DNA of 64,000 bases, taken from contig JAQQWL010000009.1 of assembly GCA_038363925.1 (NCBI GenBank), positions 1,426,001 through 1,490,000 of the forward strand. Reading direction: 5' to 3'. Below, one piece after another: positions 21,419-31,376 of the stretch. Both the position numbers and the translations under genes were made by a program. The stretch comes from Apiospora phragmitis (taxonomy: Eukaryota > Ascomycota > Sordariomycetes > Amphisphaeriales > Apiosporaceae). Position 1 is the stretch's first letter, and the number at the start of each line of letters is the position of its first letter. Below the pieces are notes generated by a model. The model was not told where the DNA came from. It did no database searches and was given only the letters and a program-made list of their open reading frames with translations.

Positions 21419-24407
21419 TCGGCGGCACGTCGCCCTTCTCCCACTGGACCGGCTCGTCGCCCACCTCGAACTCGATGGTGCCGCCCTCGACCATGATGCT
21501 GTCGTGAAGGATCCAGTTCTGGTCCCAGCGCTTGCCGTCGACCTTGACCGACTGGACGTAGAAGCCCCGGTGGCCCAGCGCTTTGGTAGTAGTAGTAGCC
21601 GCGGCCGGGTCGTTGTCGCTGCTGCCGCCCTGACGGCTGCTCATGATGTGCAGCGTGCGGTTCCCGTTGACGGTGACGTTGACGTCGGCGAACCAGGGCG
21701 ACGCCAGCAGGTACACGGGCTGCGTCACGACGGGGTAGAAGCCCAGCATCTGCCACACCAGCCACGAGTTGAGGGCGCCCGCGTCGCTGTTGCCGGGGAC
21801 CCCGTACTGCGCGTCGCGGAAGTACTGATTCGCGAGCTGGCGCGACTGGTTGACGGACTTCCACTGCTTGTTGAGGTAGTGGTAGAGGTAGGGGTGGGCG
21901 AAGTCGGGCTCGTTGCTGGGTGGCGGTTGGGCCAAGGCAAATTGAGTGAGTATACGTTTAGTCTGATTAAACGGAGTTCTTTGTCTTGGAGGGAAGGGTG
22001 GTTCAGGGGGCAGAAGAAGAGGAACTTACCCAATATTCATAATGGTGGTGATGCCGGCACCGTTGGCGTTCAGATCTTGCTCGCTTGTGTTCGGTTGAAA
22101 CTATATCATCGACGGTCCTGCAAGTTAACTTCTCTTCTGTATTACCCTGTTACTTCCGGTGAACGAATACTGACGATGTAATCCAATCTCCTCTCGAACT
22201 CAGTCTCCCCGCCCATGTGCTCGATCAGGCTCTGCATATCGTGCGGCACGGTAAACGAGTACTCCCACGGCGTCGCCTCGTACGTGATGGAGCTCCACTC
22301 GCACCCGCCGCACAGCGCCGGATTGTAGCCCGTCGCGTTCTGCCAGCTGCCATTGCCAAGCCGCGGCGCGAGGAAACCATTGAAACCCCGGCTCGTCACG
22401 TCGTGGTTCCACGTGCGCTGCCAGCCCGCCGATCGGTTCAAATACTTCTCCGCATCGCCGGGCGCACCCTCACCTCCCGCGGCCACCACGCTTAGCGCGT
22501 AGTCGTTGAGCGAGTACTCGACGGTCCGCGACAAGCACCGCGTGTTCCCGTCGGCCGAGACGTAGCCGAGCCGGAGCCAGTCGGCGAGCGCGCCGCGGCC
22601 CTCCTTCACGCTCGCCGTCGGGTCCGTCGGGCTGAAGGTGTTGTAGGGCGCGACCTCGGCGTTCTGGCGCATGGCCGCGTACCCCGCGGTCCAGTTGATG
22701 TTGCCGGCCTTGTTGCTGCCGGGCGTTAGCCTCTTGACGTACGCGTCGGCCAGCACGTTGTCGGCGTTGCTGCCGCCCTGCACCAGGCCGTTGAAGTTGC
22801 CCGACCGGCCGTCCGGCATGTAGCCCTCGTGCTGCCAGATGTCGATCAGGGACCGGATCTGGCCCTCGTAGGCTTCGGGCTGGATTAGGTGGTATAGGCT
22901 CACTGTGCAGCGGAAAGTGTCCTGGTCAAGAATTTTTCGGGGTTCAGCAGGGTACAATAGAAAAATGAGACGCGAATGTCAGGTAGGATGATTTTGGTAT
23001 GGATATTGGTAGTGCTACTTTTCTCCCTTGAATTGGAATTGAATAGATTGCTCACCAGAGTGTGTAAAAGTCGTCCCAAGACGGCTCGCCCGAGTCCCAT
23101 AGAGGGTTCTCCCCTGTCCGATCCGAGGGCATCAGGTGCATGAAGTAGAGCGAAGAGTAGAGCAATACCAGGTTCGTCCTGTTAGCTGATTCACCTTCTG
23201 TGACCATCGGATCTTGCTGAAGACGTCTCGGTTCCACTCCGCGACCGCGGCGTCGACGGTGTCATTGAGGGTCCACGTTGGGATCTCCTCGTCCTTGAAC
23301 TTGCACGCCTTGCTCGGAGAGATGAAGGATACGCCGACACGCGAGGTTACCATCTGAGTATCCGCTTTCCAACTGAACACGGCCCCCACACGATCGTTCA
23401 TCGGCCCAGAGGACGCAGTAGTTTTGGCGGTGTCGTTTGAAGCAAAGAAGTTCGGACTGAACACAGCCTGGCCGACGGGTCCGTTGCTGAATACGTGGTG
23501 CCTGGCTATGGGATCCGTATTCCTTCCCCTGAACGTCTTGGCTTCGTCAGGCGCCGAGTCGAACTCCCCGCAGAAGTAGATAGTGAAAGGGGCCCCGTCG
23601 TTCCAACCTCCCTCATACGTGGCGTGGCCCTGGTACGTCGCGCCGTCGATGCTGATCTCGCCACCTAGGTATGCCTGGCTGTCTTGGCCTCCCGCCTCCT
23701 GGGGAAGGTAGTGCGACAAGTCCACGAGGACGTGTCTCTCATCATCATCACTGCTGCTGTTGGCAGCGGCAGCAGCAGCAGCAGCAGCAGCAGGGAAGGA
23801 GTACCGCATGGTCCCTGCGTGGCGGGCACCCGAGAGCTCAATGGCGACGCCGCTTTCGAGCTGTGTCCGGAAATATCCGACCCGCGCCGTGTCCTCGCCG
23901 ACACGTTGCTGCCAGTATGTGCGGTTGTCGAGGATATTGATACCTCCTCCTTTTCCAGAGGATGAAGAAGCAGAAAGGCTCCCAACGAGCGGCATCTGCG
24001 ACACGACGCCGTACTTGGGCGCGCCGCCCGTGCCGCTCTCATGCAGCATACTGACGCCCGTCACCAGGCCTGGGGGGTCCACCCGCCGTTGATGGTCGAG
24101 AAGGACAGGTTGGTCTCGTACGTGTCGATGCCGACCTTGGCGACGCCGAAGGGCAGGGCGCCGCCGACGAAAATATCGCCGCCGCCGACTGCATATGCAC
24201 CGTCAGTTTATTGGCCATGGTTAATACTCGCAACCCTACTAGTATGATGAGTAGCTGGTCTTTCCTTCACTTACAGGCGAGACCATCGAAGGGGCCGGAG
24301 CCTCCGATAAATGGGTTTACATATTGAGAATAGTCTACCACCTCGGTCGACGATGATAGGGAGGCGAGGTGCAACAGTGCTGATACTAATACCGACTTCA
24401 GAGCCAT
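21396..24407 (-). CDS. Secreted GH92 alpha-1,2-mannosidase
   Basis: Glycoside hydrolase family 92 enzymes trim alpha-mannosides from glycans using calcium. A signal peptide (MALKSVLVSALLHLASLSSS) leads to YVNPFIGGSGP. GH92 landmarks follow: GGALPFGVAKVG, MLHESGTGGAPKYG, LVLLYSSLYFMHLMPSDRTG, MPDGRSGNFNGLVQGGSNAD, YNTFSPTDPTASVKEGRGAL, GITTIMNIGNEPDFAHPYLY, GVPGNSDAGALNSWLVWQML and, near the end, FYVQSVKVDGKRW. Exons: 24275-24407, 23056-24188, 22175-22921, 22030-22100, 21396-21915. One base is missing in a C6 run near 24083, one near 23213, and one at the exon 2/intron junction near 23056 (TGG then GTGAGC expected). Flanking conservation is excellent, so these look like sequence errors. A CAG repeat encodes an Ala run near 23770-23795. 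Confidence 0.92.
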
Positions 24408-26590
24408 TCTGTTGTTCTTTTTTTCAGGGTCACTTGAGATAATTACAAGGTATGCTCTTACGATGCACAACAATTCAAGAAAGTAACAGCGAGACAAACC
24501 TCCACGGGAGATGAAAGCCCGGGGTTTCCCACCTCACTCTCGTCTCTACCCGGAATGAGGAGAAATCCTTGCATGTCGACTTCTGGTGAAAGTAGCACCC
24601 TTCCCGCGTACTACAGATTGTCTTACTCGAGAGGTGCGGAGAACACTAGGTAATCAAGTGGCATGTTGCCATCCTCGAGGAACGAATCATTCCCCGCAGG
24701 CAGCAAGCTGCAGTAGGCCATGCTTTTTTCGAACAGATTGCGGGGAAGGTAATCAGCAATCCTGTGTTCTCAGAGAGATTTATACGGACTATGACGTCTT
24801 ACTCGGCATCCTAGCTAGGTGTTCAAAGAAGCGGTATCGTATTTATGATTCTCCGTGGCGTCTGCAAACGACGTGTTCTAGCTGATTACTAAGTAGCCAC
24901 CAATACCCGCAGAAAGTATGATTCGCAGGCTAGGTTAAAAAGCAAGTCCATCTTTGTGATCGGCTGATAAGAGCGCCATCAACAATAGGCAAAAAAAGTA
25001 TACAAGCCTCAGATCTTATATGTATATAAACACCCTGGCCACTTCACCTCCTCAGGGGAGGCTCCTCTGGTACTTACTAGAAGTTCAAATGAAAAGAAGG
25101 AATGACTCCGGGTCCCTAGATTTCAACCGTTGCTGCTTTTTACTCATGGGGTTTCTTTGTCCATACTTCTCCCCTTTTCTGATACTTGGGTAGCGGTCCA
25201 CTGAAATTCGACAGTTATATGCCAACCACAATCATTCAGGCTGCAGACAAGAAGCAGAGAATTGAGAGTATTTTTACGATAGGACGCATACTCACTCAAC
25301 GCCCACCCTTATAAAGTTCTAAGCATTCCAAAGACGCCTACCATGGGTAAACCCTTAGACACTCGCAATGGACCAGCAGAAAAGCCTAAGGTAAACTTAT
25401 ACAACGGTGACCAACTCCGCAGTCCAATGCTGTTAGGTATTTCTGCGTCTTATAAGCGTGTATACCATCTCTGTGGAAGCAATCAAGGAGTTTATGACCA
25501 TGACTGAAAATCGGCTGATGGTTCGGTGTAAGTCTCCACTATTATGCGAGGAAGAAAAAGTAAAGAGACAGAGAGAGAAAGGCCGGAGTTCCATCAGAGA
25601 GATTTGTAGATGCTGTACACAATTAGAGTAAGAAGGGAAATGTGAAGATATTTGTTTTCTCAAGAGGTGTGCGCTGAGAATTTCAGGACATCAACCGTAG
25701 TTGGTCAAAGCTAAAAGGGAGGTTGAAGTATAACCAAAGTGTATAGAGTCTTGTAGCCATATGAGCTCGTAAATGCAATGAACGCTTGATGAAGCTTATT
25801 ATCCTAGTATTCAAGGCGAGAGCCAGTAACTGGCGCTCGAAGAATCATTTGTATTTCTACGCCTAGGACTTGTAGTAATCTTGGCTGTCTGCTTCACGCT
25901 TTACATACGATACACGCAAGTGTGTAAAATCGTGATAGACCAAAATAGCCCGGCACTCCCCGTCAGGCTTCGTATTATACCCAGTAGTACGGAGTATAGC
26001 CAAAACATAGAAACATATGGCCAAGGCCCTGTCTAGCGTATCCACTCGGGACATGTGGTAATAATACGCTGCACACGTGGGCAAAAGCCTTTAGCGGCTT
26101 TCGGTTTCATTTGTTTTTACGGACAAACTCGACACGGCCTGTGAGCACTTGGAGTGATTTTGGTCATCTGGGGGACAAGGTATACTATTTCTCCGCCATC
26201 GATGTCCTCGTAGACCAGACCGAGCGCCAACTAGACGTTGTGATTTATTTCAGTGCGGCTCGACTATATTAAGTTAGGGCAAGGCTCGATAAAAAATAAA
26301 AATAAAATTTTTGTATTAGGTGCCAACTTAAAAAAAATATTATTACAATTATATATTGTCACCTGCAGAAACGAAACACTGAGACAGAAGGTGATGTGCT
26401 GTGTGAGGCCTGTAATTACCACAGGGGAAGGCTGTGCACTCCCGCCCGTCATGACTCTGCGTACGGTTCAGAATCCTAGTCAGCAACAGGGGCAAGGGTG
26501 AACAGACTGGCGGCGGAGCCGACCGGATTTCCCGATCTCACGGTAGTCACTATGTAGTGTGCAGATAGGTGTCAGTGGGGCACCAAAAGG

Positions 26591-26623
26591 CATCTTGGAG
26601 ACATCTTGGAGACATCTTGGAGA
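26591..26623. repeat. 11-bp unit (CATCTTGGAGA) repeated three times
   Basis: Three perfect head-to-tail copies in non-coding sequence. Confidence 0.95.
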
Positions 26624-27806
26624 CATTATATCCTTCTCATCTCGATCTTTACTCCTCATCAAGAGATTATGAGCGGCTAGCGGGGATTGGGGCCCAGATC
26701 GCTGCTGCAACCGCATAAACGCTACCATCACTAAAGAAGCCACGATGTCTGCTATCGTAAGACGAACGTAATATGACCGGAGGTGCGTATCAAAGATCAT
26801 GGTCCTCGCCAAGGTCTCGCCAAGGCTTACCAGTTCGGCAGGTTGCTTCGAACCGGCTTGAACTTGGGATCGGCGGTTGGCTTGTGTCGATCTCATAGAT
26901 TTCAGGTGATACTGCATGGTTGGAGTTGCCCGTATCAAGAACTACAGAAAGAAGAAAACCACTGGGGTTCCATTGGTTCGTCTTAGGGGCAATTGTCTGC
27001 ATACTGCAGGGCAAGCCGAAATCCTCCAATAATGACGCATAAGACGGCTTGGCAGGGGTTGAAATGTTTAAAGCCTCGTGTTCTAAAGCGAAAAGTCGTT
27101 CGTTGGTTGGTTGATGCCAAGATGCAGAAGAAAAAATAGGCCGGCGACCCTGGGTGACGATAGTTTCGAAAGACGCTCCCCCATAGAGACCTCCACTAGC
27201 TTTTGACAGGTTGTCGAGATTAAGTGGGCTCGCCTTTCGCTGCAGTCTGGTCGCCATTAATCCGAGACGTCTCGAAGGTCTGGGCAGTCTAACCCGGATA
27301 GGGCCTTTGCACGACTGACAGCGGGGTAGCAGAGCCATAGAATCCCCAACTCCACCAATGGGAGCACCCGGGTTTACACGAATAGGTAGGGACCCACCCC
27401 CAGCACCCAAGGAATAACAGAGCCTCATCACCTTCAATCTCTCGGACCCAACACCCACACCTTGCGCGCCAAGACACATCTCAATCCAAGCGCTTCCTCC
27501 ATCGTCTGAACTTGCTGCAAGCCTTCTCAGCAAGTGCCAGGCTTCCCAGGACGTTGGGCGAGGGTGGGCCCAGCCGTTGATTTTCTGCATGGTATCGCGG
27601 GGGTCATGAGCCGATAGACTCCATCGTCGCCCATGGCCGTAGGGCTTGGCGAGTTTGCAATTGGCATGTTGCCCCGTCCTGTCGGGCCAACTCTGGATTC
27701 CCAACGGCGGCGTTTGCCATGCATGGCCAGGCCAACCCCATCCAGGGGGGATGCACTGACCGGCAGAGACCAAAAAGGAGCCTCACGCCAAAAGCGTCAC
27801 GACACC

Positions 27807-27814
27807 AATATAAG
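27807..27814 (+). promoter_or_regulatory. Possible TATA element of the LPMO gene
   Basis: AATATAAG lies about 230 bp upstream of the ATG at 28046 and is followed by a CT-rich leader with many CA and CT tracts, as in highly expressed fungal genes. This is inference from position and sequence only. Confidence 0.35.
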
Positions 27815-28045
27815 ATGGCTGCCGTTCGCCGCTCTCTGTCTTGGAATTTGCTTCACCATCACGATCATCGCATCTAAGCTTCGTTCTACTTTACATTCGT
27901 TCTTCAACGCTCTTCCATTCTTTTCCAACACACCAGACCTGTGGTCATTTACATTCTTTAGACATACTAGTTATCCTGTACAACTCAACTTTTGCTCACT
28001 TCCAACTCAACCACATATCTCATACACATACAACCCACCGACAAC

Positions 28046-29044
28046 ATGAAGACCACTGTTACCCTTTCTGCTCTCCTCGGCCTGGCCGGTCTGACCAGCG
28101 CCCACTACACCTTCGACAAGCTGCTTGTCAACGATGTCAAGCAGGGTGGTGACAACACCTACATCCGCAAGCATACCCGCGGCTACATGCCCACCAAGGG
28201 TACCGAGATCCTCGAAGAGGATTTCAGATGCAACACCAACGCCCAGCCTGCTCCCCAGGTCATGACCGTCAAGCCGGGTGACAAGATCGGCTTCCAGCAG
28301 GCCTTCGGTGCCAACGGCATCGAGCACCCCGGACCCACCCAGGTCTACATGACCGCCGCCAAGAACGGTGCTAAGAACGAGGACGGCAGCGGTGACTGGT
28401 TCAAGGTCGCCCAGAGTCTCATCTGCAAGGCCGGCAACGCCGAGTCCCTGCGCAACTACGCCTGGTGCTCCTGGAAGGAGAACAACGTCAACTTCGTCAT
28501 GCCCGAGTCCGTCCCCGACGGCGAGTACCTCGTCCGGGCTGAGCACATCGCTCTCCACGGTGCCCACGCCGGCCAAGCCGAGTTCTACTACGCCTGTGCC
28601 CAGATCAAGGTCGAGGGCTCCAAGGCCACCGCCGCCCCCAGCCCCACCACCAAGATCCCCGGCGTTTACGCCGTCAAGGACAAGGCCATCAACTTCTCCC
28701 TCTGGGGCAGCTCTACCTCCTACCCCGAGATCCCCGGTATTCCCGTCATGGCCGGTGGCGAAATCCGCGGCAGCGCTGACGGCAAGTCGGGCGACAAGCG
28801 TGTTGCTGCTCCTGGCGCTTCCGATTCGTCCACCAAGGCTGCTGCTCCCGCCACCAACAACAACGCTGCTGCTCCTTCCAACAACAACAACAACAACAAC
28901 AACAACAACGCTGCTCCTTCTGGCAACAACGACAACAACAAGCCCGCCGGTAACAAGGGCTTCGGTGGCGAGACCAAGGCTGCCGCCGCTTCCGCCAACG
29001 GCCCTTCTTGCAAGAGCCGCCGCTCTAAGCGCTTCGAGTCTTAA
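28046..29044 (+). CDS. Secreted lytic polysaccharide monooxygenase, AA9 family
   Basis: AA9 enzymes are copper enzymes that oxidatively cleave cellulose and related glucans. The gene has no intron and encodes 332 residues. The signal peptide (residues 1-19) ends at SA, so the mature chain begins with His20 (HYTFDKLLVN), the N-terminal copper ligand. The second ligand is His94 in GIEHPGPTQVY. The axial Tyr is Tyr181 in AEFYYACAQIKV, with His171 in ALHGAH in the second shell. The residue that is Gln in most AA9 enzymes (AQFY) is Glu179 here. The catalytic domain ends near residue 220. A disordered Ala/Asn/Lys tail follows, including an Asn10 run from (AAC)10, and there is no CBM1. The tail ends in a basic CKSRRSKRF. 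The start is supported by an ACAACATG context. Confidence 0.93.
   Translation: MKTTVTLSALLGLAGLTSAHYTFDKLLVNDVKQGGDNTYIRKHTRGYMPTKGTEILEEDFRCNTNAQPAPQVMTVKPGDKIGFQQAFGANGIEHPGPTQVYMTAAKNGAKNEDGSGDWFKVAQSLICKAGNAESLRNYAWCSWKENNVNFVMPESVPDGEYLVRAEHIALHGAHAGQAEFYYACAQIKVEGSKATAAPSPTTKIPGVYAVKDKAINFSLWGSSTSYPEIPGIPVMAGGEIRGSADGKSGDKRVAAPGASDSSTKAAAPATNNNAAAPSNNNNNNNNNNAAPSGNNDNNKPAGNKGFGGETKAAAASANGPSCKSRRSKRFES
28880..28909 (+). repeat. (AAC)10 trinucleotide repeat in the LPMO tail
   Basis: Encodes ten consecutive Asn in the disordered C-terminal region, a likely site of length variation. Confidence 0.95.
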
Positions 29045-29532
29045 GTGTCCACAGACACACCTTCTAAACCCTCGATCAACCAACTCAACCGCCTTGTCCG
29101 ATGCTAGACATGTTGTTATTCCTGTGTATATACTTTTAAGCTAGAGCGCCGCCTTTAGGTGCAAATACATACGATCGATGCTGATAATTTTCTTCGTTCC
29201 CATGACTTTGATGACTTGTAGAACTGCAATGTGCTTATGTGTAGTCGTTGCTGAGAAAGAATGTGACTCGAAAACAGATGTGAGCAATGGCGCTCCACCT
29301 TTATCTATAGCCGCAACTTGGAGTTGCCGAATATGCCCCGTTTGTATAATGATAAGTAATTATGGGAGGAAAGTAAGTACTAATATTAGCATCGATAATA
29401 ATGCTCTAGGTTGTCGGTAATAGAAGACACACAGACGCTTCGTAAGCGTATTATTTGCATTCAGGAAACAGTAGTCTCACAAACCTTTGTGAGGTTTGGC
29501 GACTATACATCAAGAATACGGATTCTGTTGTA
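29045..29532. other. LPMO 3' flank up to the transposon insertion site
   Basis: 3' untranslated and spacer DNA. The TA at 29531-29532 is the left copy of the transposon's target duplication. No gene seen. Confidence 0.6.
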
Positions 29533-29569
29533 ACGTCGGGGACCCATTTTTCGCGCCCCTGTCAGCCAG
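29533..29569 (+). repeat. Left terminal inverted repeat of the Fot1-like element
   Basis: 37 nt starting ACGTCGGGGACC. It matches the right end over its first 27 positions with one mismatch (C versus G at position 13). A further 10 positions (TGTCAGCCAG versus TGTCAACCAG) match after a 17-nt insertion in the right copy. Confidence 0.9.
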
Positions 29570-29665
29570 CCACCGGATTTTTCAACCCCTTCAATTATTT
29601 CTATTTCCTCCACCAATTCCTTATCGTTTTCCTTCAAACTTCAAATACAATGCCGATAACTAATT

Positions 29666-31270
29666 ATGAAGCAGTATACTGAAAAAGAGCTCCAGGAAGC
29701 CTTAGATTGTATCGCAAATGGTACTCCGATTAAACAGGCCGCTCGGGAATACGGTATTCCCGAGTCAACGCTCCGGAGCCGACTTCAGGGCCACCAATCC
29801 AGATCGGAGGGTGCGGCAGATCTTCAGAGGCTCAGTCCTGACCAGGAGAAGCACTTGGCATCATGGATTATTGCTCAACAGGCTCTAGGGCTTCCTCTAA
29901 CCCACGCCCAAGTACGAGAATTCGCCGAGCGCATCCTCCGAGCCCAAGGGGACCCTAACCTAGTCGGAAAGAAATGGCTCCAGGCCTTCGTATGAAGGAA
30001 TCCTGTTATTAAGGTCCTAAGGGCTCGAGCTATTGATTCAAAGCGTGTTAATGGTGCTTCTATCGAGGTGATTCGGTCCTGGTTCTAGCGGCTCGAACAA
30101 CCCGACATCCGGGAGATTAAGCCAGCTAACCGTTACAATATGGATAAAGCAGGGGTCCTCGAGGGTATCGGATCGAATAGTCTAATACTCGGAAGTACTG
30201 AAAACCGGTCTATTCGAAAGAAACAACCTGGTTCGAAAGCTTGGACCTCTTTTATCGAATACATATCAGCTCTAGGGCGTACGATCGATCCATTAGTTAT
30301 TTTTAAGGGTAAAACCGTCCAACAGCAATGGTTCCCTCTTGATTTAGCTCCTTTTAGGGGCTGGCAATTCACCGCGACGGAAAATGGATAGATAACGGAT
30401 AAAACAGCCGTCGAATAGCTCGAGAAGGTCTTCATCCCGAATACCGCCCCGGAAGACCCTTCGGAGTACCGCCTACTCATCGTCGACGGCCACGGAAGCC
30501 ATACGACAACTGATTTCATATACCTATACTTCCGTCATCGTATTCGTCTTCTTTTTTTACCCCCTCATATATCCCACGTCCTATAACCCCTCGATCTAGC
30601 CGTCTTCAGCCCTCTAAAGACGGCATACCGGAAAGTACTCGGGAATGTAAACCAATACTCGAACTCAACGGTAATCGGTAAGCGATACTTCCTTCAGTGC
30701 TACCAGAAGGCCCGTTTAGAAGCACTTTCGGGCTAGAATATCCGAAGTGGCTGGAGGGCAGCCGGCCTTTAGCCGGTAAGTATGGCAAAACCACTACTAA
30801 GCCCGCTTCTAGTCGGAAACACCTTCTCTACGACGTCCGATCCGGCTTGTACGGAGCCTAACGGGTCTAGTAGGGTCCTTTGTACGCCCCGGAATACAAT
30901 TCGTGGTTCGGATATTATCTGGTCGATCCTAAGGAAGTCGGTTGAATTCAAAGAGCAAGTCCGGCTTACTAACCTATTAGAAAAGAACACAGTTACACAA
31001 CAGCAACTGTTCCGAAAGGTCCGGAAAGCATTTGATGAGAAGGACGTATAGGTGGCCATTCTGGAGAGGCAGGTTGAGGCACTCCAGGCTCAACTGGAGG
31101 CTGCAAGGCCGAGGAAACGGAAGAAGGTGGATTTGAGCCCGAATTCGAGGTTCACTACAATCGAAGATATACAGCATACGTAAATGGCTGTTAGAGAAGC
31201 TGAAATTACTTCTAATGAAGAGAGCGATAGTGAAATTAGTGAGGCTGGCTCTTATATAATTATTGCAGTA
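29666..31270 (+). pseudogene. Fot1/pogo-family transposase, inactivated by stop codons
   Basis: One reading frame of 535 codons runs from ATG 29666 to TAA 31268-31270 with no frameshift but nine internal stops, at 29993, 30086, 30389, 30416, 30584, 30734, 30770, 31049 and 31181. The N-terminus has the Psq/CENP-B-type helix-turn-helix (IKQAAREYGIPESTLRSRL). The catalytic core follows, with the first Asp in RYNMDKAG, the second in LLIVDGHGSH and the third in PLDLAVFSPLK. A Lys/Arg-rich tail (RPRKRKK) ends it. By comparison with the family, most stops replace Gln (CAG or CAA to TAG or TAA) or Trp (TGG to TAG), which are CA-to-TA and TG-to-TA changes typical of RIP. The TGA at 29993 fits a CGA-to-TGA change. 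The element cannot make active transposase. Confidence 0.92.
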
Positions 31271-31320
31271 AGGTCGAGCTAGATAGGCGACGTTGAATTG
31301 AAGGGGTAAATTTAAACGAA

Positions 31321-31374
31321 CTGGTTGACAGGGGCGCGAAAGCAGGGGGGGCGCGAAAAATCGGTCCCCGACGT
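31321..31374 (-). repeat. Right terminal inverted repeat of the Fot1-like element, with 17-nt insertion
   Basis: 54 nt. Read on the minus strand it starts ACGTCGGGGACC. Relative to the left end it has an extra 17 nt that partly repeats the TTCGCGCCCC motif. Confidence 0.88.
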
Positions 31375-31376
31375 TA

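Larger units (their letters stand above)
24408..28045. other. Intergenic region, 3.6 kb
   Basis: AT-rich patches (25000-26350) separate the GH92 and LPMO genes. One uninterrupted minus-strand frame of 327 codons (26790-27773) exists, but its composition does not look protein-like and no family is recognisable. The last 250 bp form the LPMO promoter and leader. Confidence 0.5.
29533..31374 (+). mobile_element. Fot1/pogo-type DNA transposon (Tc1-mariner superfamily), RIP-damaged
   Basis: The 1842-bp element is flanked by TA dinucleotides (29531-29532 and 31375-31376), the target duplication of this superfamily. The ends are inverted repeats beginning ACGTCGGGGACC. It carries one transposase frame with many stop codons. 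It sits between the LPMO gene and an unassigned region and interrupts no recognisable gene. Confidence 0.92.

Noticed and set aside
26790..27773. 327-codon minus-strand open frame between GH92 and LPMO
   Set aside because: No recognisable motif, signal peptide or domain; composition rich in Trp, Gly, Arg and Pro typical of antisense or non-coding frames; it ends next to the LPMO promoter.
28007..29083. 358-codon minus-strand frame
   Set aside because: Antisense to the LPMO; its Gly/Val/Leu-rich content comes from the GC-biased codons of that gene.
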